Below are positions 6,362 through 15,433 of a DNA stretch of 64,000 bases, piece by piece. The position numbers and the translations under genes are program-made. The notes below the pieces were generated by a model. The model saw nothing but the letters and a program-made list of their open reading frames with translations, did no database searches and was not told the origin of the DNA. Every line of letters starts with the position of its first letter. Within the stretch, counting starts at the first letter, position 1. The stretch comes from a virus: the IMG/VR virus record IMGVR_UViG_3300025132_000022, positions 1 through 64,000 of that record, one strand, 5' to 3'.

Positions 6362-6696
6362 TAGTAAAGTTGAATAAAAATAATCAAAAGCGCCAAACTA
6401 AAACATATCATCGTTTTGGGAGTGAACATGGTTTCGCCCAAAAGATACCAAGTTAGAATAGGGAATATTATGTACCCCATCGAGGATCCAATGAATCGCC
6501 CTGTCCAAGCAGATCCCGTTTCATCCACTATCAACTTCCACGAGTACCAAAAAAACAGCGAACACGGTACGCCCATGAGAAAGGCAGCAGATACTGGTCT
6601 GTCTTTCCACCAGTCTGACAAATACTGTGCGTTAAGTTGGAAGAATCCAATGACCTGAGCAAAGAAAACGAGCAAGATACCCAACCAAAGTTTCAT
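6358..6696 (-). CDS. Four-helix integral membrane protein, 112 aa
   Basis: The sequence holds four hydrophobic segments: LWLGILLVFFAQVIGFFQL, AAFLMGVPCSLFFWYSW, the segment after FIGSSMGYI (FPILTWYLL) and MICFSLALLIIFIQLYY. Conserved-looking loops (DWWKDRP, GSAWTGRFIG) match an unknown family seen in marine phages and Bacteroidetes; the size and layout recall small multidrug-resistance type proteins, but no transport motif is evident. ATG 6696 overlaps the upstream stop (TAATG). Its 3' end carries the -35 box of the hsp20 promoter. Confidence 0.75.
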   Translation of the reverse strand: MKLWLGILLVFFAQVIGFFQLNAQYLSDWWKDRPVSAAFLMGVPCSLFFWYSWKLIVDETGSAWTGRFIGSSMGYIIFPILTWYLLGETMFTPKTMICFSLALLIIFIQLYY

Positions 6697-7046
6697 TAAT
6701 GTATCTCCAAACTAAGGGACGCATCCTTCAACAATTTCTTTGACTCTGATATAGCCAACAGGCACTTCCACACATTCGCTATGTCTTCCTCAAGAAGATC
6801 GACAGATCCCTCTTCTGTAGGTTTATAAGCTTCATCCAACTCGTCTAAATAATCTCTAAATATTAAAGAATTAACTGACAACTTCTGCATCTCGTGAAAC
6901 ACCGTCTCTGATGTCTTCAACCCTTCGCACAAATGTTGCTTGATTAATTCATTGCTAAAGTCCAGAGTCTGGTTTGCATATTTCTTCCAGTCTTTTATAG
7001 CATCAGGTTGGAACTTAAACTTGAACTTCTCATCTTCCTCCGACAA
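6696..7046 (-). CDS. Hypothetical acidic helical protein, 116 aa
   Basis: Starts at TTG 7046, after AAGG. The product is predicted to be almost all helix, with an acidic character (EDEKFKFKFQPDAIKDWKKY at the start, GSVDLLEEDIANVWKCLLAI later). No recognisable family. The start lies within the end of the upstream gene and the stop overlaps the next ATG. Confidence 0.55.
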   Translation of the reverse strand: MSEEDEKFKFKFQPDAIKDWKKYANQTLDFSNELIKQHLCEGLKTSETVFHEMQKLSVNSLIFRDYLDELDEAYKPTEEGSVDLLEEDIANVWKCLLAISESKKLLKDASLSLEIH

Positions 7047-7431
7047 AACCCTTACCCCAAAAGTGCTTACTGTTTCTCTCCGTAGTTATCAACAGTGCGC
7101 TGATAAATACTCCGTTGTCTTTCCTCATCACCTTTGCACTGTGAAGTTCGAGGTTTCCATACCTTGGTTTCCTAATTCTTCTTTGAAACTTCTTTCTGGG
7201 TGGAGGAGTGTTTAAAAACTCCACACAACCACTTACAAGATCTTCATCCTCGATAGAAACAGGTATGTCATCGCTAACCCTTATTCGTGCAGCGATCACC
7301 CATTTCTTACTGGCAAAACCTGGGATGTTCCAAAACATACTTCCATGGTATCTGCCAGCCTTCGTCTTCCCTTTGGAGTACTCGCTGATGCCTTCATGTT
7401 CATAAATCTGTACCAAATCGCAACTAATCAC
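7030..7431 (-). CDS. Hypothetical protein, 133 aa
   Basis: GTG 7431 start, overlapping the glutaredoxin stop. The product has a beta-rich N-terminal half (GRYHGSMFWNIPGFASKKW, VIAARIRVSDDIPVSIEDED) and a basic stretch (PPPRKKFQRRIRKPRYG) followed by FISALLITTERNSKHFWGKG. The basic stretch could bind nucleic acid. No family is recognised. Confidence 0.55.
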   Translation of the reverse strand: MISCDLVQIYEHEGISEYSKGKTKAGRYHGSMFWNIPGFASKKWVIAARIRVSDDIPVSIEDEDLVSGCVEFLNTPPPRKKFQRRIRKPRYGNLELHSAKVMRKDNGVFISALLITTERNSKHFWGKGFVGGR

Positions 7432-7678
7432 TTAATTCGCCTTTCAAGTCGTCACAACCACCAATCAACTTAACAATACCAGATACTCCGTCTATTTTCA
7501 AGACAATTGGTACAGTTGGGTGATTATAAAATTTCTTTGCCTCTTCCAGAAACTCTCTATCATCTTCTAGATCAAAAAAGTCATGCGGAACGCCAGCGAA
7601 TCCAAGCAGTCGCACTGCTTCTTCGCAATATGGGCACGAAGATCTTCCGTAAACCAAATAACTGTTTTCCCTAGCCAT
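7424..7678 (-). CDS. Glutaredoxin-like thiol oxidoreductase
   Basis: 84 residues, the usual glutaredoxin length. The redox site is RSSCPYCEEAVRLL (residues 13-26), a CPYC motif as in classical glutaredoxins, preceded by the strand YLVYG. The cis-Pro region appears as HPTVPIVLKIDG, followed by LIGGCDDL, which matches the GGxDD glutathione-binding end. It likely reduces disulfides such as that of ribonucleotide reductase, encoded at 27348-29210. It is part of an overlapping run of small genes upstream of hsp20. Confidence 0.9.
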   Translation of the reverse strand: MARENSYLVYGRSSCPYCEEAVRLLGFAGVPHDFFDLEDDREFLEEAKKFYNHPTVPIVLKIDGVSGIVKLIGGCDDLKGELSD

Positions 7679-7955
7679 GCAACAACCTCCTCGAATCCCT
7701 CAGTGATCTTAGGACACTGCTGTACTCACCCAAGACTGTGACGGTCTGCGTAGATGATCCCATAGAATACACGATTTCCGTAAATTTCATGTTGTTCGCT
7801 GAGTGTCCGTTTACTTCACTTATTATCTGTGCAGACGGACTAACAGATATTATCGAATCGGTATTAATCGACATTGGTGATGTTCTGAAGTTGTCTCGTA
7901 TCGCTCCATTGTTAAGTGATGAGTCTCTCGATAAGACCTCAAGTTTCACCATCAT
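7671..7955 (-). CDS. Hypothetical protein, 94 aa
   Basis: Two tandem ATGs at 7955 and 7952; GGAGA lies just before. The sequence is beta-rich: MVKLEVLSRDS, then ISVSPSAQIISEV, FTEIVYSM, TQTVTVLGEYSSVLRSL. It resembles small unknown proteins of marine phages in which a start strand, a central variable loop and a TVxG end are conserved. It is translated in overlap with both neighbours. Function unknown. Confidence 0.6.
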   Translation of the reverse strand: MMVKLEVLSRDSSLNNGAIRDNFRTSPMSINTDSIISVSPSAQIISEVNGHSANNMKFTEIVYSMGSSTQTVTVLGEYSSVLRSLRDSRRLLHG

Positions 7956-8223
7956 TCTCCACCTCCTCTTTAGTCTCAGTAGTCATCGCCTTCAAGAAAC
8001 CCGAAAGAATAGATTCACAATCTGAGTAAACTTCTGCTAAGTCTACCGCCAGTTCCTTCATGTCTGAAAGGTGTTTGAGAGAGTTAATCCCATGATCTCC
8101 CTGCTGTAGACCTGAAGACAACTCCGTCAGTCTCTTTAGCGAGTGTTCTTTGTCTCTTATGATTTGTTTAATTTTGTTTGGTATTTGTTCGGTATCTATC
8201 GTATAAGATATCTTTACTTTCAT
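7939..8223 (-). CDS. Hypothetical helical protein, 94 aa
   Basis: ATG 8223 preceded by GGGGGAAGG. The N-terminus is a single strand (VKISYTIDTEQIP), followed by long helices (KIKQIIRDKEHSLKRLTEL, MKELAVDLAEVYSDCESIL) and an acidic end. Similar small proteins are seen in cyanophage-like genomes. No function can be assigned. Confidence 0.6.
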   Translation of the reverse strand: MKVKISYTIDTEQIPNKIKQIIRDKEHSLKRLTELSSGLQQGDHGINSLKHLSDMKELAVDLAEVYSDCESILSGFLKAMTTETKEEVENDGET

Positions 8224-8233
8224 CCTTCCCCCG

Positions 8234-8503
8234 TCATAGAATCTTTATTACTACAGCACTAGCAAGACCTATCACAGCAGTGAACAACGTCCAAATGACC
8301 CTTGATGAAGATTCCTTCCAAGACTCCAGGGCCCTTATGCGGGCATATAATCCTTCGTCTGGATTGTAGACTGCTTCCTTGATCTTGCCTACGTTCTCCA
8401 TCATCTCATCTTGTCGGTCCTTAACTGCTTCAACTGCCAAACACAACTTATCTAGTTTCCTAGTTAACTCAAGTATTAAGTCCCTATCAAGATCATTAGA
8501 CAT
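8234..8503 (-). CDS. XhlA-like coiled-coil protein with C-terminal membrane anchor
   Basis: 89 residues: a helical coiled coil (LILELTRKLDKLCLAVEAVK), the stretch NPDEGLYARIRALESWKESS, then a C-terminal membrane helix (LFTAVIGLASAVVIKIL). This layout is that of the haemolysin XhlA family, which accompanies holins in several phages, so a lysis-associated role is possible. GGAGGGTTTATA precedes the ATG at 8503. The recurrent ACTATTTA motif lies 27 bases upstream of the ATG. Confidence 0.7.
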   Translation of the reverse strand: MSNDLDRDLILELTRKLDKLCLAVEAVKDRQDEMMENVGKIKEAVYNPDEGLYARIRALESWKESSSRVIWTLFTAVIGLASAVVIKIL

Positions 8504-8530
8504 TATAAACCCTCCGCAACGTCACTACTG

Positions 8531-8538
8531 TAAATAGT
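8531..8538 (-). promoter_or_regulatory. ACTATTTA motif, candidate late promoter element
   Basis: Coding-strand ACTATTTA between the groEL stop and the XhlA-like gene. The same octamer recurs before structural genes at 47909, 49646, 52843, 59209, 59682 and 63503. Promoter role is inferred. Confidence 0.4.
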
Positions 8539-8544
8539 TCCACA

Positions 8545-10134
<1,590 letters not shown>

Positions 10135-10151
10135 TCACTTTGTATGGTTAT

Positions 10152-10180
10152 ATTATAATCAAGTGTACACTAGATGTCAA
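10152..10180 (-). promoter_or_regulatory. Consensus sigma-70 promoter of groEL
   Basis: Coding strand TTGACA, 17 bp, TATAAT: a perfect match to both boxes, ending about 23 bases before the groEL ATG. The spacer holds a 10-bp palindrome, AGTGTACACT, which may be chance. Confidence 0.9.
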
Positions 10181-10186
10181 GTGTTT

Positions 10187-11230
10187 TTATAGAAGTTTAT
10201 TCGTTCTTTGTCTTAACTCTTCCGAATCTGAGGATGCTGCTAATCCTGCTGCGGAGTTGTTTTCTACAAAGTATGAGTTTACGTTGTTGGACAGTCTTTC
10301 GATGGTCTGATAAATGCCTGATAGATTTTCTCCGAGTTTACTCGCGTGCCTCTGGGCAACCTCTAGTAAGTCATTTCTTGATCCGAGGTTTATATTAGCA
10401 AAAGGTGCGTGCGCCTTCTTTGCATACTTTAAAGATAACCCAGGACTGTTGAGTGATTTTACATCGTAGTCACCTCTCAGAGAATTTAAATCGAAATCGA
10501 GTTTTCCCATCTTCTCTTGTTGTAGTAAATTACGATAAAAAGCAGATCGCCTATCGTTGATACCAATGCTAAACTGGTGGAAACTCACAGAAATTACAGA
10601 TCCATCATCTGATCTTGACTTCAATCCTAGTAAGTATTGCATAGGTGCCTTGTTTTTTACGATGTCCCTAGCTAAGTTAGCAACTGAACCTTTGATGTAC
10701 TTATTTTCACCATCGAACATGAACTTAAGTGACATAGGTGTGTTACCTACCATTATATCGGTCACGTCCTGTTTTGGGCCACCTTTAGTGTCTATCTGTT
10801 TAGCATCACCTCCAGCAAGAGCAACCATCAAAGACTCAAACAAGAACCCACCCGTCTTGTCATTGTAGTCATCCATGACTGCGGCGAGCGACTCAAGAAA
10901 GACAAGATTCGCTAATGTTTCTCCCACGTCTTTTGAATTTACGCACGCCTTATCACACTCGTTCACAAAGTTAGAAAGACTGTTCAACTTTTCTTGCAAC
11001 GTATTACCAGCAATTCTCTTGGTAAACATCTCGATCACCGCTCTATCCTGAGATTCAGGTTTGCCCCACTTTTCAGATATTCTAAATTTAGGCAAGACAA
11101 CTGCAAATCTTTCTTGACTATCAGTATCCTTCGACAGCACGTCTGGAATCGAATCTCTATTACCGACGCGTTCAGAAATTGGTTTCCCTGCTTTGGCGAA
11201 CAACTCAACTAAAAGATCTAAATCATTCAT
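10187..11230 (-). CDS. Conserved-type phage protein, PD-(D/E)XK-like motif
   Basis: 347 residues. The N-terminus is FAKAGKPISERVGNRDSIPD, familiar from unknown proteins of marine T4-like phages. The central part GGFLFESLMVALAGGDAKQI, then QDVTDIMVGNTPMSLKFMFD, has a Glu, then an Asp, then SLK in the order and spacing of PD-(D/E)XK nucleases, where the last motif is often variant. The C-terminal third is helical. It could be a nuclease or a structural protein. The start overlaps the ClpP-like gene; the stop lies just beyond the groEL promoter. Confidence 0.6.
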   Translation of the reverse strand: MNDLDLLVELFAKAGKPISERVGNRDSIPDVLSKDTDSQERFAVVLPKFRISEKWGKPESQDRAVIEMFTKRIAGNTLQEKLNSLSNFVNECDKACVNSKDVGETLANLVFLESLAAVMDDYNDKTGGFLFESLMVALAGGDAKQIDTKGGPKQDVTDIMVGNTPMSLKFMFDGENKYIKGSVANLARDIVKNKAPMQYLLGLKSRSDDGSVISVSFHQFSIGINDRRSAFYRNLLQQEKMGKLDFDLNSLRGDYDVKSLNSPGLSLKYAKKAHAPFANINLGSRNDLLEVAQRHASKLGENLSGIYQTIERLSNNVNSYFVENNSAAGLAASSDSEELRQRTNKLL

Positions 11231-11964
11231 AGATAATCGTCTGCGATACCGTATTTGATCGCTTCCTCTGCAGATAAATAGGCGTCAACATTGTTTGAAA
11301 GCAGTTTTTTAATCTTGCTTCTGGTCAACTTCGTGCAAGAACATAGGTAATCAAAATACATATCCTGCAATGCTTTTGTTTCTTTCATCTCATTCTCAAT
11401 ATTGGGGAATGATCCATGGTGTCCACTAATCACACTGTGAAGCATTACTCTACAGTTACGTCCGATCTTCCTACTGCCCTTTGTACCGCTTGCAAGTATA
11501 AGTACACCTGCTGACATGACCTTTCCAATGCCGATAGTTTCAATATCACAATCTTGCTTGATCGTTCCCATGATGTCGATAATGGAAAACATGTCGGAAA
11601 CAATACCGCCGTGTGTGGAAATATACATCTTAAATGGTTTCTTGACTTCCATCACGTTGCCATCCTCTGTCTCCACTACATCTCTCTTTGTGTGATCAAA
11701 GTACAACATTGCCTGAACAACCTCGGCTGCCATTCTCTCAGTGATGTCACCGTAGCAATTGATCGCTCTAATGTCATCCTTATCTGACTTGCCGTCGATG
11801 TTGTTTATGATGTAGATCGGTTGCTTACCTGTTTCGGCAATCTCGTCTGCAAAATCTTTTGCCAAATCCTCAAGGGTCTCGCCTTCTTTCTTCTTCTTTT
11901 TCTTTTTGGAGTATTCTCGTATTACAAATTCTCCGAAATTTTGATTAGATAACTTTTTTGGCAT
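11227..11964 (-). CDS. ClpP-family serine protease
   Basis: 245 residues. A Lys-rich N-terminus (EYSKKKKKKKEGETLE) precedes a ClpP/crotonase fold: FKMYISTHGGIVSDMFSIID, then GIGKVMSAGVLILASG with the nucleophile Ser of the MSAG motif, then RVMLHSVISG with the catalytic His, and SAEEAIKYGIADDYL at the end. It may act as the head-maturation protease, as ClpP-like enzymes do in many phages, particularly since an acidic, scaffold-like protein is encoded three genes upstream, or as a general protease. The Lys tract is unlike bacterial ClpP. Confidence 0.88.
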   Translation of the reverse strand: MPKKLSNQNFGEFVIREYSKKKKKKKEGETLEDLAKDFADEIAETGKQPIYIINNIDGKSDKDDIRAINCYGDITERMAAEVVQAMLYFDHTKRDVVETEDGNVMEVKKPFKMYISTHGGIVSDMFSIIDIMGTIKQDCDIETIGIGKVMSAGVLILASGTKGSRKIGRNCRVMLHSVISGHHGSFPNIENEMKETKALQDMYFDYLCSCTKLTRSKIKKLLSNNVDAYLSAEEAIKYGIADDYL

Positions 11965-12241
11965 TGTAGACCCTCTCTTTGTTTGTAGGAGTTTTCTCCA
12001 CGATCCTGAATGGAAACCTTCTAAGGAAAGACTTCCACTTGTTATCGTCTTGAAATTTTCTCTGCAAGATCAAGATCGACTTCTTCTCTCTTGGACTGAA
12101 ACCTTCTGAGCATTCACTCCAATCATTTAATTCCTTAAGGAGTGTCTTAACTTTTCTCCCATCTTTGTACTTGAGTTGTATCCTGCACACAACAGTCTTG
12201 TCATCGTTGCGCGCTTCTCTCCATGCGACTATATCCATCAT
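11945..12241 (-). CDS. Hypothetical basic protein, 98 aa
   Basis: Two adjacent ATGs at 12241 after GGAGTT. Rich in Lys/Arg and aromatic residues: KTVVCRIQLKYKDGRKVKTL, KKSILILQRKFQDDNKW, FLRRFPFRIVEK. The first half looks like beta strands and the second like helices. It may bind nucleic acid, but no family is recognised. The stop overlaps the ClpP-like start. Confidence 0.6.
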   Translation of the reverse strand: MMDIVAWREARNDDKTVVCRIQLKYKDGRKVKTLLKELNDWSECSEGFSPREKKSILILQRKFQDDNKWKSFLRRFPFRIVEKTPTNKERVYNAKKVI

Positions 12242-12246
12242 AACTC

Positions 12247-12597
12247 CTATGGTTTAAAATCTTTAAAATCTGTTTTTTGAAAATATCTGATGTAACTTTT
12301 TGGGGCCCCTTTCAAAATAATGGTTGAACACAAAACTCCCCAGTTCTGAATTATCTCATTCTGTGCGGATTGGTGTTTTTCTATCTCGTCTTCATCCATT
12401 CCAACACCCCGAAGGTGATCACTAGATATCTCAAGAGACTCTTTCAGGTGTCTTTGGAATTCACTGGATATTAGCAGAAAAGAGGCCATGATCTTTACGA
12501 TCATGTCTCTCTGTTCTTTTTGATTGGAGTAAGTGGAGAGTGCTCTCATGAGCACTGCTCCCATTACAAACCAAAATAGTGCGTAGGTTATTTCCAT
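12247..12597 (-). CDS. N-terminally membrane-anchored helical protein, 116 aa
   Basis: A hydrophobic N-terminal segment (YALFWFVMGAVLMRAL) is followed by long amphipathic helices (MIVKIMASFLLISSEFQRHL, DEIEKHQSAQNEIIQNWG) and a short basic end. No known domain. It has a plausible promoter only a few bases upstream (12605-12633), which would give an almost leaderless message; no good ribosome site is visible before ATG 12597. Confidence 0.65.
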   Translation of the reverse strand: MEITYALFWFVMGAVLMRALSTYSNQKEQRDMIVKIMASFLLISSEFQRHLKESLEISSDHLRGVGMDEDEIEKHQSAQNEIIQNWGVLCSTIILKGAPKSYIRYFQKTDFKDFKP

Positions 12598-12604
12598 AGT
12601 TTAT

Positions 12605-12633
12605 ATACTACTATGTCCTTTCCGTGGGGTCAA
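12605..12633 (-). promoter_or_regulatory. Probable sigma-70 promoter
   Basis: TTGACC, 17 bp, TAGTAT on the coding strand; the -10 box ends about seven bases before ATG 12597. The -35 is strong and the -10 is imperfect. Confidence 0.55.
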
Positions 12634-12644
12634 GTAAAAAGTGA

Positions 12645-13355
12645 TTACTTTCTTTTGAGTGACTCTGCGATTCTCTTAGCAACTCTGCTTGCAATTCGCT
12701 CGGCGACCTCTTCAAGTTCTTCTTGGTCCACTTCATTGAGACCTTCTTCATCACCTTCCTCAAGAGCAGGTTCCTCTTCATCCATCTCTGGTTCAGCGTC
12801 CATCTCTGGTTCAGCGTCCATCTCTGGTTCTTCCTCGCCGTCAACTGCGCTCAAGATCTGGTCAAGAATATCACGAGCAGTTCTGAGTGAAGCAACATCA
12901 CCTTCTGGTACGTCAACCTCCACGTCCTGTCCGTCTTCTGGGCCCTCGTCTTCTAGACCTGGTTCTTCTGGCATTGGTTCCTCGGCACCCATCTCATCTT
13001 CTTCGGATGGAGGCATATCCATCTCTTCTTCGAGGTCTTCCTCGTTTACATCTTGAACAGTGGAGAAGTTACCTTTTCCGTCGCCCTTGCCGACTTTCTT
13101 TGGTACGCCAGGTTTCTTCTTGTCCTTATCGTGGTCGCTCATATCGTAAACGCCCTTGATTCCGCTGCCTTGTGGCGCTTTCATTTCGTCGACTTCTTCC
13201 TTGTCGTCCTCTTTCTTACCACGCATACCTTCGTCGAGATCTTCATCTTCCTCGAACATAAACGCTTTCTCGTGAATTGGTCTAAGTCCTGCAAGTTTCC
13301 AGAACCTCTTCGTTGTTGACTCATTTAAGAGTGCTTTCTTCTTATCATTTGACAT
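12645..13355 (-). CDS. Acidic scaffold-like protein with EPEMDA repeats
   Basis: 236 residues. The first 30 residues (LLNESTTKRFWKLAGLRPI) form a basic amphipathic start seen in small virion/prohead proteins of marine T4-like phages. The middle is extremely acidic and low in complexity (EEDLEEEMDMPPSEEDEMG), containing three tandem EPEMDA units. The end is a basic amphipathic helix (RIASRVAKRIAESLKRK). This acidic, flexible, helix-ended form fits a scaffold or internal head protein. A TAAATAG element at 13397-13403, close to the candidate late motif, lies 41 bases upstream of ATG 13355; GGAGAATGAC precedes the ATG. Confidence 0.65.
   Translation of the reverse strand: MSNDKKKALLNESTTKRFWKLAGLRPIHEKAFMFEEDEDLDEGMRGKKEDDKEEVDEMKAPQGSGIKGVYDMSDHDKDKKKPGVPKKVGKGDGKGNFSTVQDVNEEDLEEEMDMPPSEEDEMGAEEPMPEEPGLEDEGPEDGQDVEVDVPEGDVASLRTARDILDQILSAVDGEEEPEMDAEPEMDAEPEMDEEEPALEEGDEEGLNEVDQEELEEVAERIASRVAKRIAESLKRK
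12781..12830. repeat. 18-bp tandem repeat, nearly three copies
   Basis: Plus-strand unit TCCATCTCTGGTTCAGCG at 12781, 12799 and (14 bases) 12817. It encodes the EPEMDA repeats of the acidic protein, so copy number could change by slippage in whole codons. Confidence 0.9.
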
Positions 13356-13426
13356 GTCATTCTCCTTATGAAAAACAAAATTTGTGTTAACAGTAATAAA
13401 TAGATTTCAAATTACCAAAAAGTAAA

Positions 13427-13705
13427 TTAAAATTCATCCTTCAAATCCGATACTTCTTTTTTATTTGATAGTTTTCTAAGCGCGTTTATTTCAATCTGTC
13501 GGACCTTCAAATAATTTATGTCCAATCTCTCCGCACACTCGTGAAGAGTTAGCCCCTTATCAGAACCATCCTTACCCTTTTCCTCAATTGAAATCAGGCA
13601 ACAATTATTCTCTTGCTTGTAGTCTATCCACATCCTACAATCCGTGTTGGGACAAGTCACTCGCTTTTCCTTGCATTTTTTTGCACACTCTGGTAAACAA
13701 CTCAT
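13427..13705 (-). CDS. Zinc-binding protein with sigma-70 region 4-like helix-turn-helix
   Basis: 92 residues. The N-terminal half is Cys-rich (CLPECAKKCKEKRVTC, then CPNTDCRMWIDYKQENNCCL), suggesting a zinc site. Residues about 52-80, GLTLHECAERLDINYLKVRQ followed by IEINALRKL, match the sigma-70 region 4.2 pattern LTLxEIAxxLxxxxxRVRQIExxALRKL, which contacts the -35 box. Similar proteins occur in T4-like marine phages. It lacks regions 2 and 3, so it is not a full sigma factor; it may redirect host polymerase or act as a regulator. The stop sits just upstream of a gap holding the ATAAATAG element. Confidence 0.8.
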   Translation of the reverse strand: MSCLPECAKKCKEKRVTCPNTDCRMWIDYKQENNCCLISIEEKGKDGSDKGLTLHECAERLDINYLKVRQIEINALRKLSNKKEVSDLKDEF

Positions 13706-14040
13706 TATATTTCATCATCTCCTCTTTCAATCAGATCAAAGACAAAGTCAATATCCTGATCGGTGATCCCAAGATCCTGAAGGGTCTGATTTCCTTGTTT
13801 GATTTGTTCGTTTTGTTTAGTGATTTTCTTTTTTCCAATTTTACCTTTCTCCTGTTTGATCTTAGTAATGTATATCAATATGTTTGGGTCATTGTCGATG
13901 TATCCAGTGACCATAGACTTAAAAAAGTCTACTTGACTCAGACCATCTCTCCTAAGTTTGAGTCTCAATTCTGCGTGACGTTTGTCTGTGTCTGCAAAAG
14001 TGATTTTCTTATCTTCCTTACCGTACCTGTAATAACTCAT
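13705..14040 (-). CDS. Small conserved-type phage protein, possible ribbon-helix-helix
   Basis: I start this gene at ATG 14040 (MSYYRYGKEDK), which overlaps the stop of the small membrane protein upstream; the frame stays open to 14151 but that part is better read in another frame. 111 residues: ITFADTDKRHAELRLKLRRD, GLSQVDFFKSMVTGYID, then Lys-rich helices. The first part looks like a strand plus two helices as in ribbon-helix-helix DNA-binding proteins and matches unknown proteins in marine phages. It neighbours the sigma-like gene, which fits a regulatory pair. Confidence 0.65.
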   Translation of the reverse strand: MSYYRYGKEDKKITFADTDKRHAELRLKLRRDGLSQVDFFKSMVTGYIDNDPNILIYITKIKQEKGKIGKKKITKQNEQIKQGNQTLQDLGITDQDIDFVFDLIERGDDEI

Positions 14041-14165
14041 CGAAAATATCGACTCCTGATATACTTGATGAAGTCTTGGAAGCAGTATAGAGTCACAACT
14101 ATTGCTGCCCAAATAACTGCTGCCATGACGGCCGTCGAGAATGTGTCCCAATTGTGTTGGATCAT
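14037..14165 (-). CDS. Single-pass membrane protein, 42 aa
   Basis: ATG 14165 follows a strong GGAGGAAGTAAAT ribosome site; TGA at 14039-14037 overlaps the next ATG. The product begins IQHNWDTFSTAVM, has a hydrophobic helix (AAVIWAAIVVTLYCF) and ends with a basic tail (FIKYIRSRYFR). Topology would place the basic end in the cytoplasm. No family recognised. Confidence 0.65.
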   Translation of the reverse strand: MIQHNWDTFSTAVMAAVIWAAIVVTLYCFQDFIKYIRSRYFR

Positions 14166-14181
14166 ATTTACTTCCTCCACA

Positions 14182-15180
14182 TTACCCCCTCCTTAAGATG
14201 TGAGTGTTGCTCTCAATTTGGGACGCTGAAGATTGAACAATGAACTCAGACTTTGCCTGTAGTTGTGTTATGTTTCTCGCTCCAGAGTAGGACAGTCCCG
14301 ATCTGACATTTTGCAGAAGGTCTTGTACGATTTTGATAACACAACCCTTGTACGGAACTGTGGTAGATATACCCTCTAGAGATCTTGCCTCCCCTCGCCA
14401 CTCCTTCTGAGCTTCGACTGAGGCCATTCCTCTGTATACCTTATACTTCTTGTCGTCATTGCCCTGAAACACCTCTCCAGGACTCTGGTCTGTGCCCGCC
14501 AACATAGATCCGAGCATAACAAAGTCTGCACCTGCGGCGAGCGCTTTAACAATGTCGCCCGCTGTCTTTATTCCTCCGTCAGCAATGATAAGTGCGCCGT
14601 CCTCATAACTACACGTCAAGACGGACTCAAACGTCGGTACTCCGTGACCAGTTTGTATTCTGGTCGAGCAAATTGATCCGCCGCCGATTCCAACCCTTAC
14701 TGCGTCGGCACCCCACTCCGACAAAGCAAGATACCCCTTGGGTGTCGCAACGTTGCCAGCAATAAGATTGAGTCCTCTGCCCCACTTGTCTCTTATTGAC
14801 TTAAGTGCCCTTTCAACCAATGTATGGTGCCCATGGGCAACATCAAGACAGAAGGTGATCACTCCTGCATCGTTGTTGAGAAATTCTATTCTCTGCATAT
14901 AGTCGTCCGTGACTCCGACAGCGGCCGCTGCAGAAAATGGTGTCATTTTTGATTGCTCCACCATGTCGCAGTACCTGTGTGTCACCGCAAGTCCGCCCAT
15001 CTCACCAAAGGTTGATGCCATCTCTAGACCCGTGACGGTATCCATTGGACTAGAGATTATGGGCATGGCGAGACTGCAGGAACCGAGATCCCTAGATAGG
15101 TCTATCTCGGACCTCGACTCTATATCGCTGTATTGTGGCACTAACAACACATCATCAAAACTATACGTCTGCCTTTTCAT
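14182..15180 (-). CDS. IMP dehydrogenase / GMP reductase family enzyme
   Basis: 332 residues, a TIM barrel without the CBS domains of cellular IMPDH. Landmarks: [33 protein letters not shown], the loop [12 protein letters not shown] with the catalytic Cys, [34 protein letters not shown] and [10 protein letters not shown] near the end. It interconverts IMP, XMP or GMP using NAD(P). The [11 protein letters not shown] part is more like IMPDH than GMP reductase, but I cannot decide which reaction it runs. It adds to the purine side of a nucleotide pool that also includes dUTPase, ThyX, TK and RNR. The gene starts at ATG 15180, overlapping its neighbour. Confidence 0.9.
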   Translation of the reverse strand: MKRQTYSFDDVLLVPQYSDIESRSEIDLSRDLGSCSLAMPIISSPMDTVTGLEMASTFGEMGGLAVTHRYCDMVEQSKMTPFSAAAAVGVTDDYMQRIEFLNNDAGVITFCLDVAHGHHTLVERALKSIRDKWGRGLNLIAGNVATPKGYLALSEWGADAVRVGIGGGSICSTRIQTGHGVPTFESVLTCSYEDGALIIADGGIKTAGDIVKALAAGADFVMLGSMLAGTDQSPGEVFQGNDDKKYKVYRGMASVEAQKEWRGEARSLEGISTTVPYKGCVIKIVQDLLQNVRSGLSYSGARNITQLQAKSEFIVQSSASQIESNTHILRRG

Positions 15181-15433
15181 TTATTTCCTTCCCTATTTCC
15201 TTAACGAGATTTGTTGCCTTGCTCCAGCAATCTGGACAATAAAGGTTTACTCGACCTTCTTTCTCTCTGACCACAACATTCCATGTTTTTACTTGTTCTT
15301 TATCCATCTTATCATAGGGCACGAAGCAAGTCAAGCAATGATCTGGCAGTTTGTCAAATAATCCAATCTTTACCTGCATATCCTTTTCAGACTGCTTCTT
15401 TCTCGCCCTCTTCAGTTTTCTCGTGGCACTCAT
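15161..15433 (-). CDS. Conserved-type zinc-binding phage protein, 90 aa
   Basis: A basic N-terminus (RKLKRARKKQSEKDMQVK) precedes HCLTCFVPYDKMDKEQVKTW, NVVVREKEG and LYCPDCWSKA, giving two CxxC pairs that can bind one zinc. The pattern matches a small unknown protein shared by T4-like marine phages. It overlaps the dUTPase and IMPDH-like genes, so it may be co-expressed with nucleotide metabolism. Role unknown. Confidence 0.75.
   Translation of the reverse strand: MSATRKLKRARKKQSEKDMQVKIGLFDKLPDHCLTCFVPYDKMDKEQVKTWNVVVREKEGRVNLYCPDCWSKATNLVKEIGKEINEKADV

Noticed and set aside
10160-10172. Palindrome AGTGTACACT in the groEL promoter spacer
   Set aside because: A single 10-bp palindrome not seen at the other promoters; not enough to call an operator.
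12613-13056. 147-codon Ser-rich plus-strand frame
   Set aside because: Antisense of the acidic repeat gene; Ser/Gly/Ala composition follows from the complementary codons.
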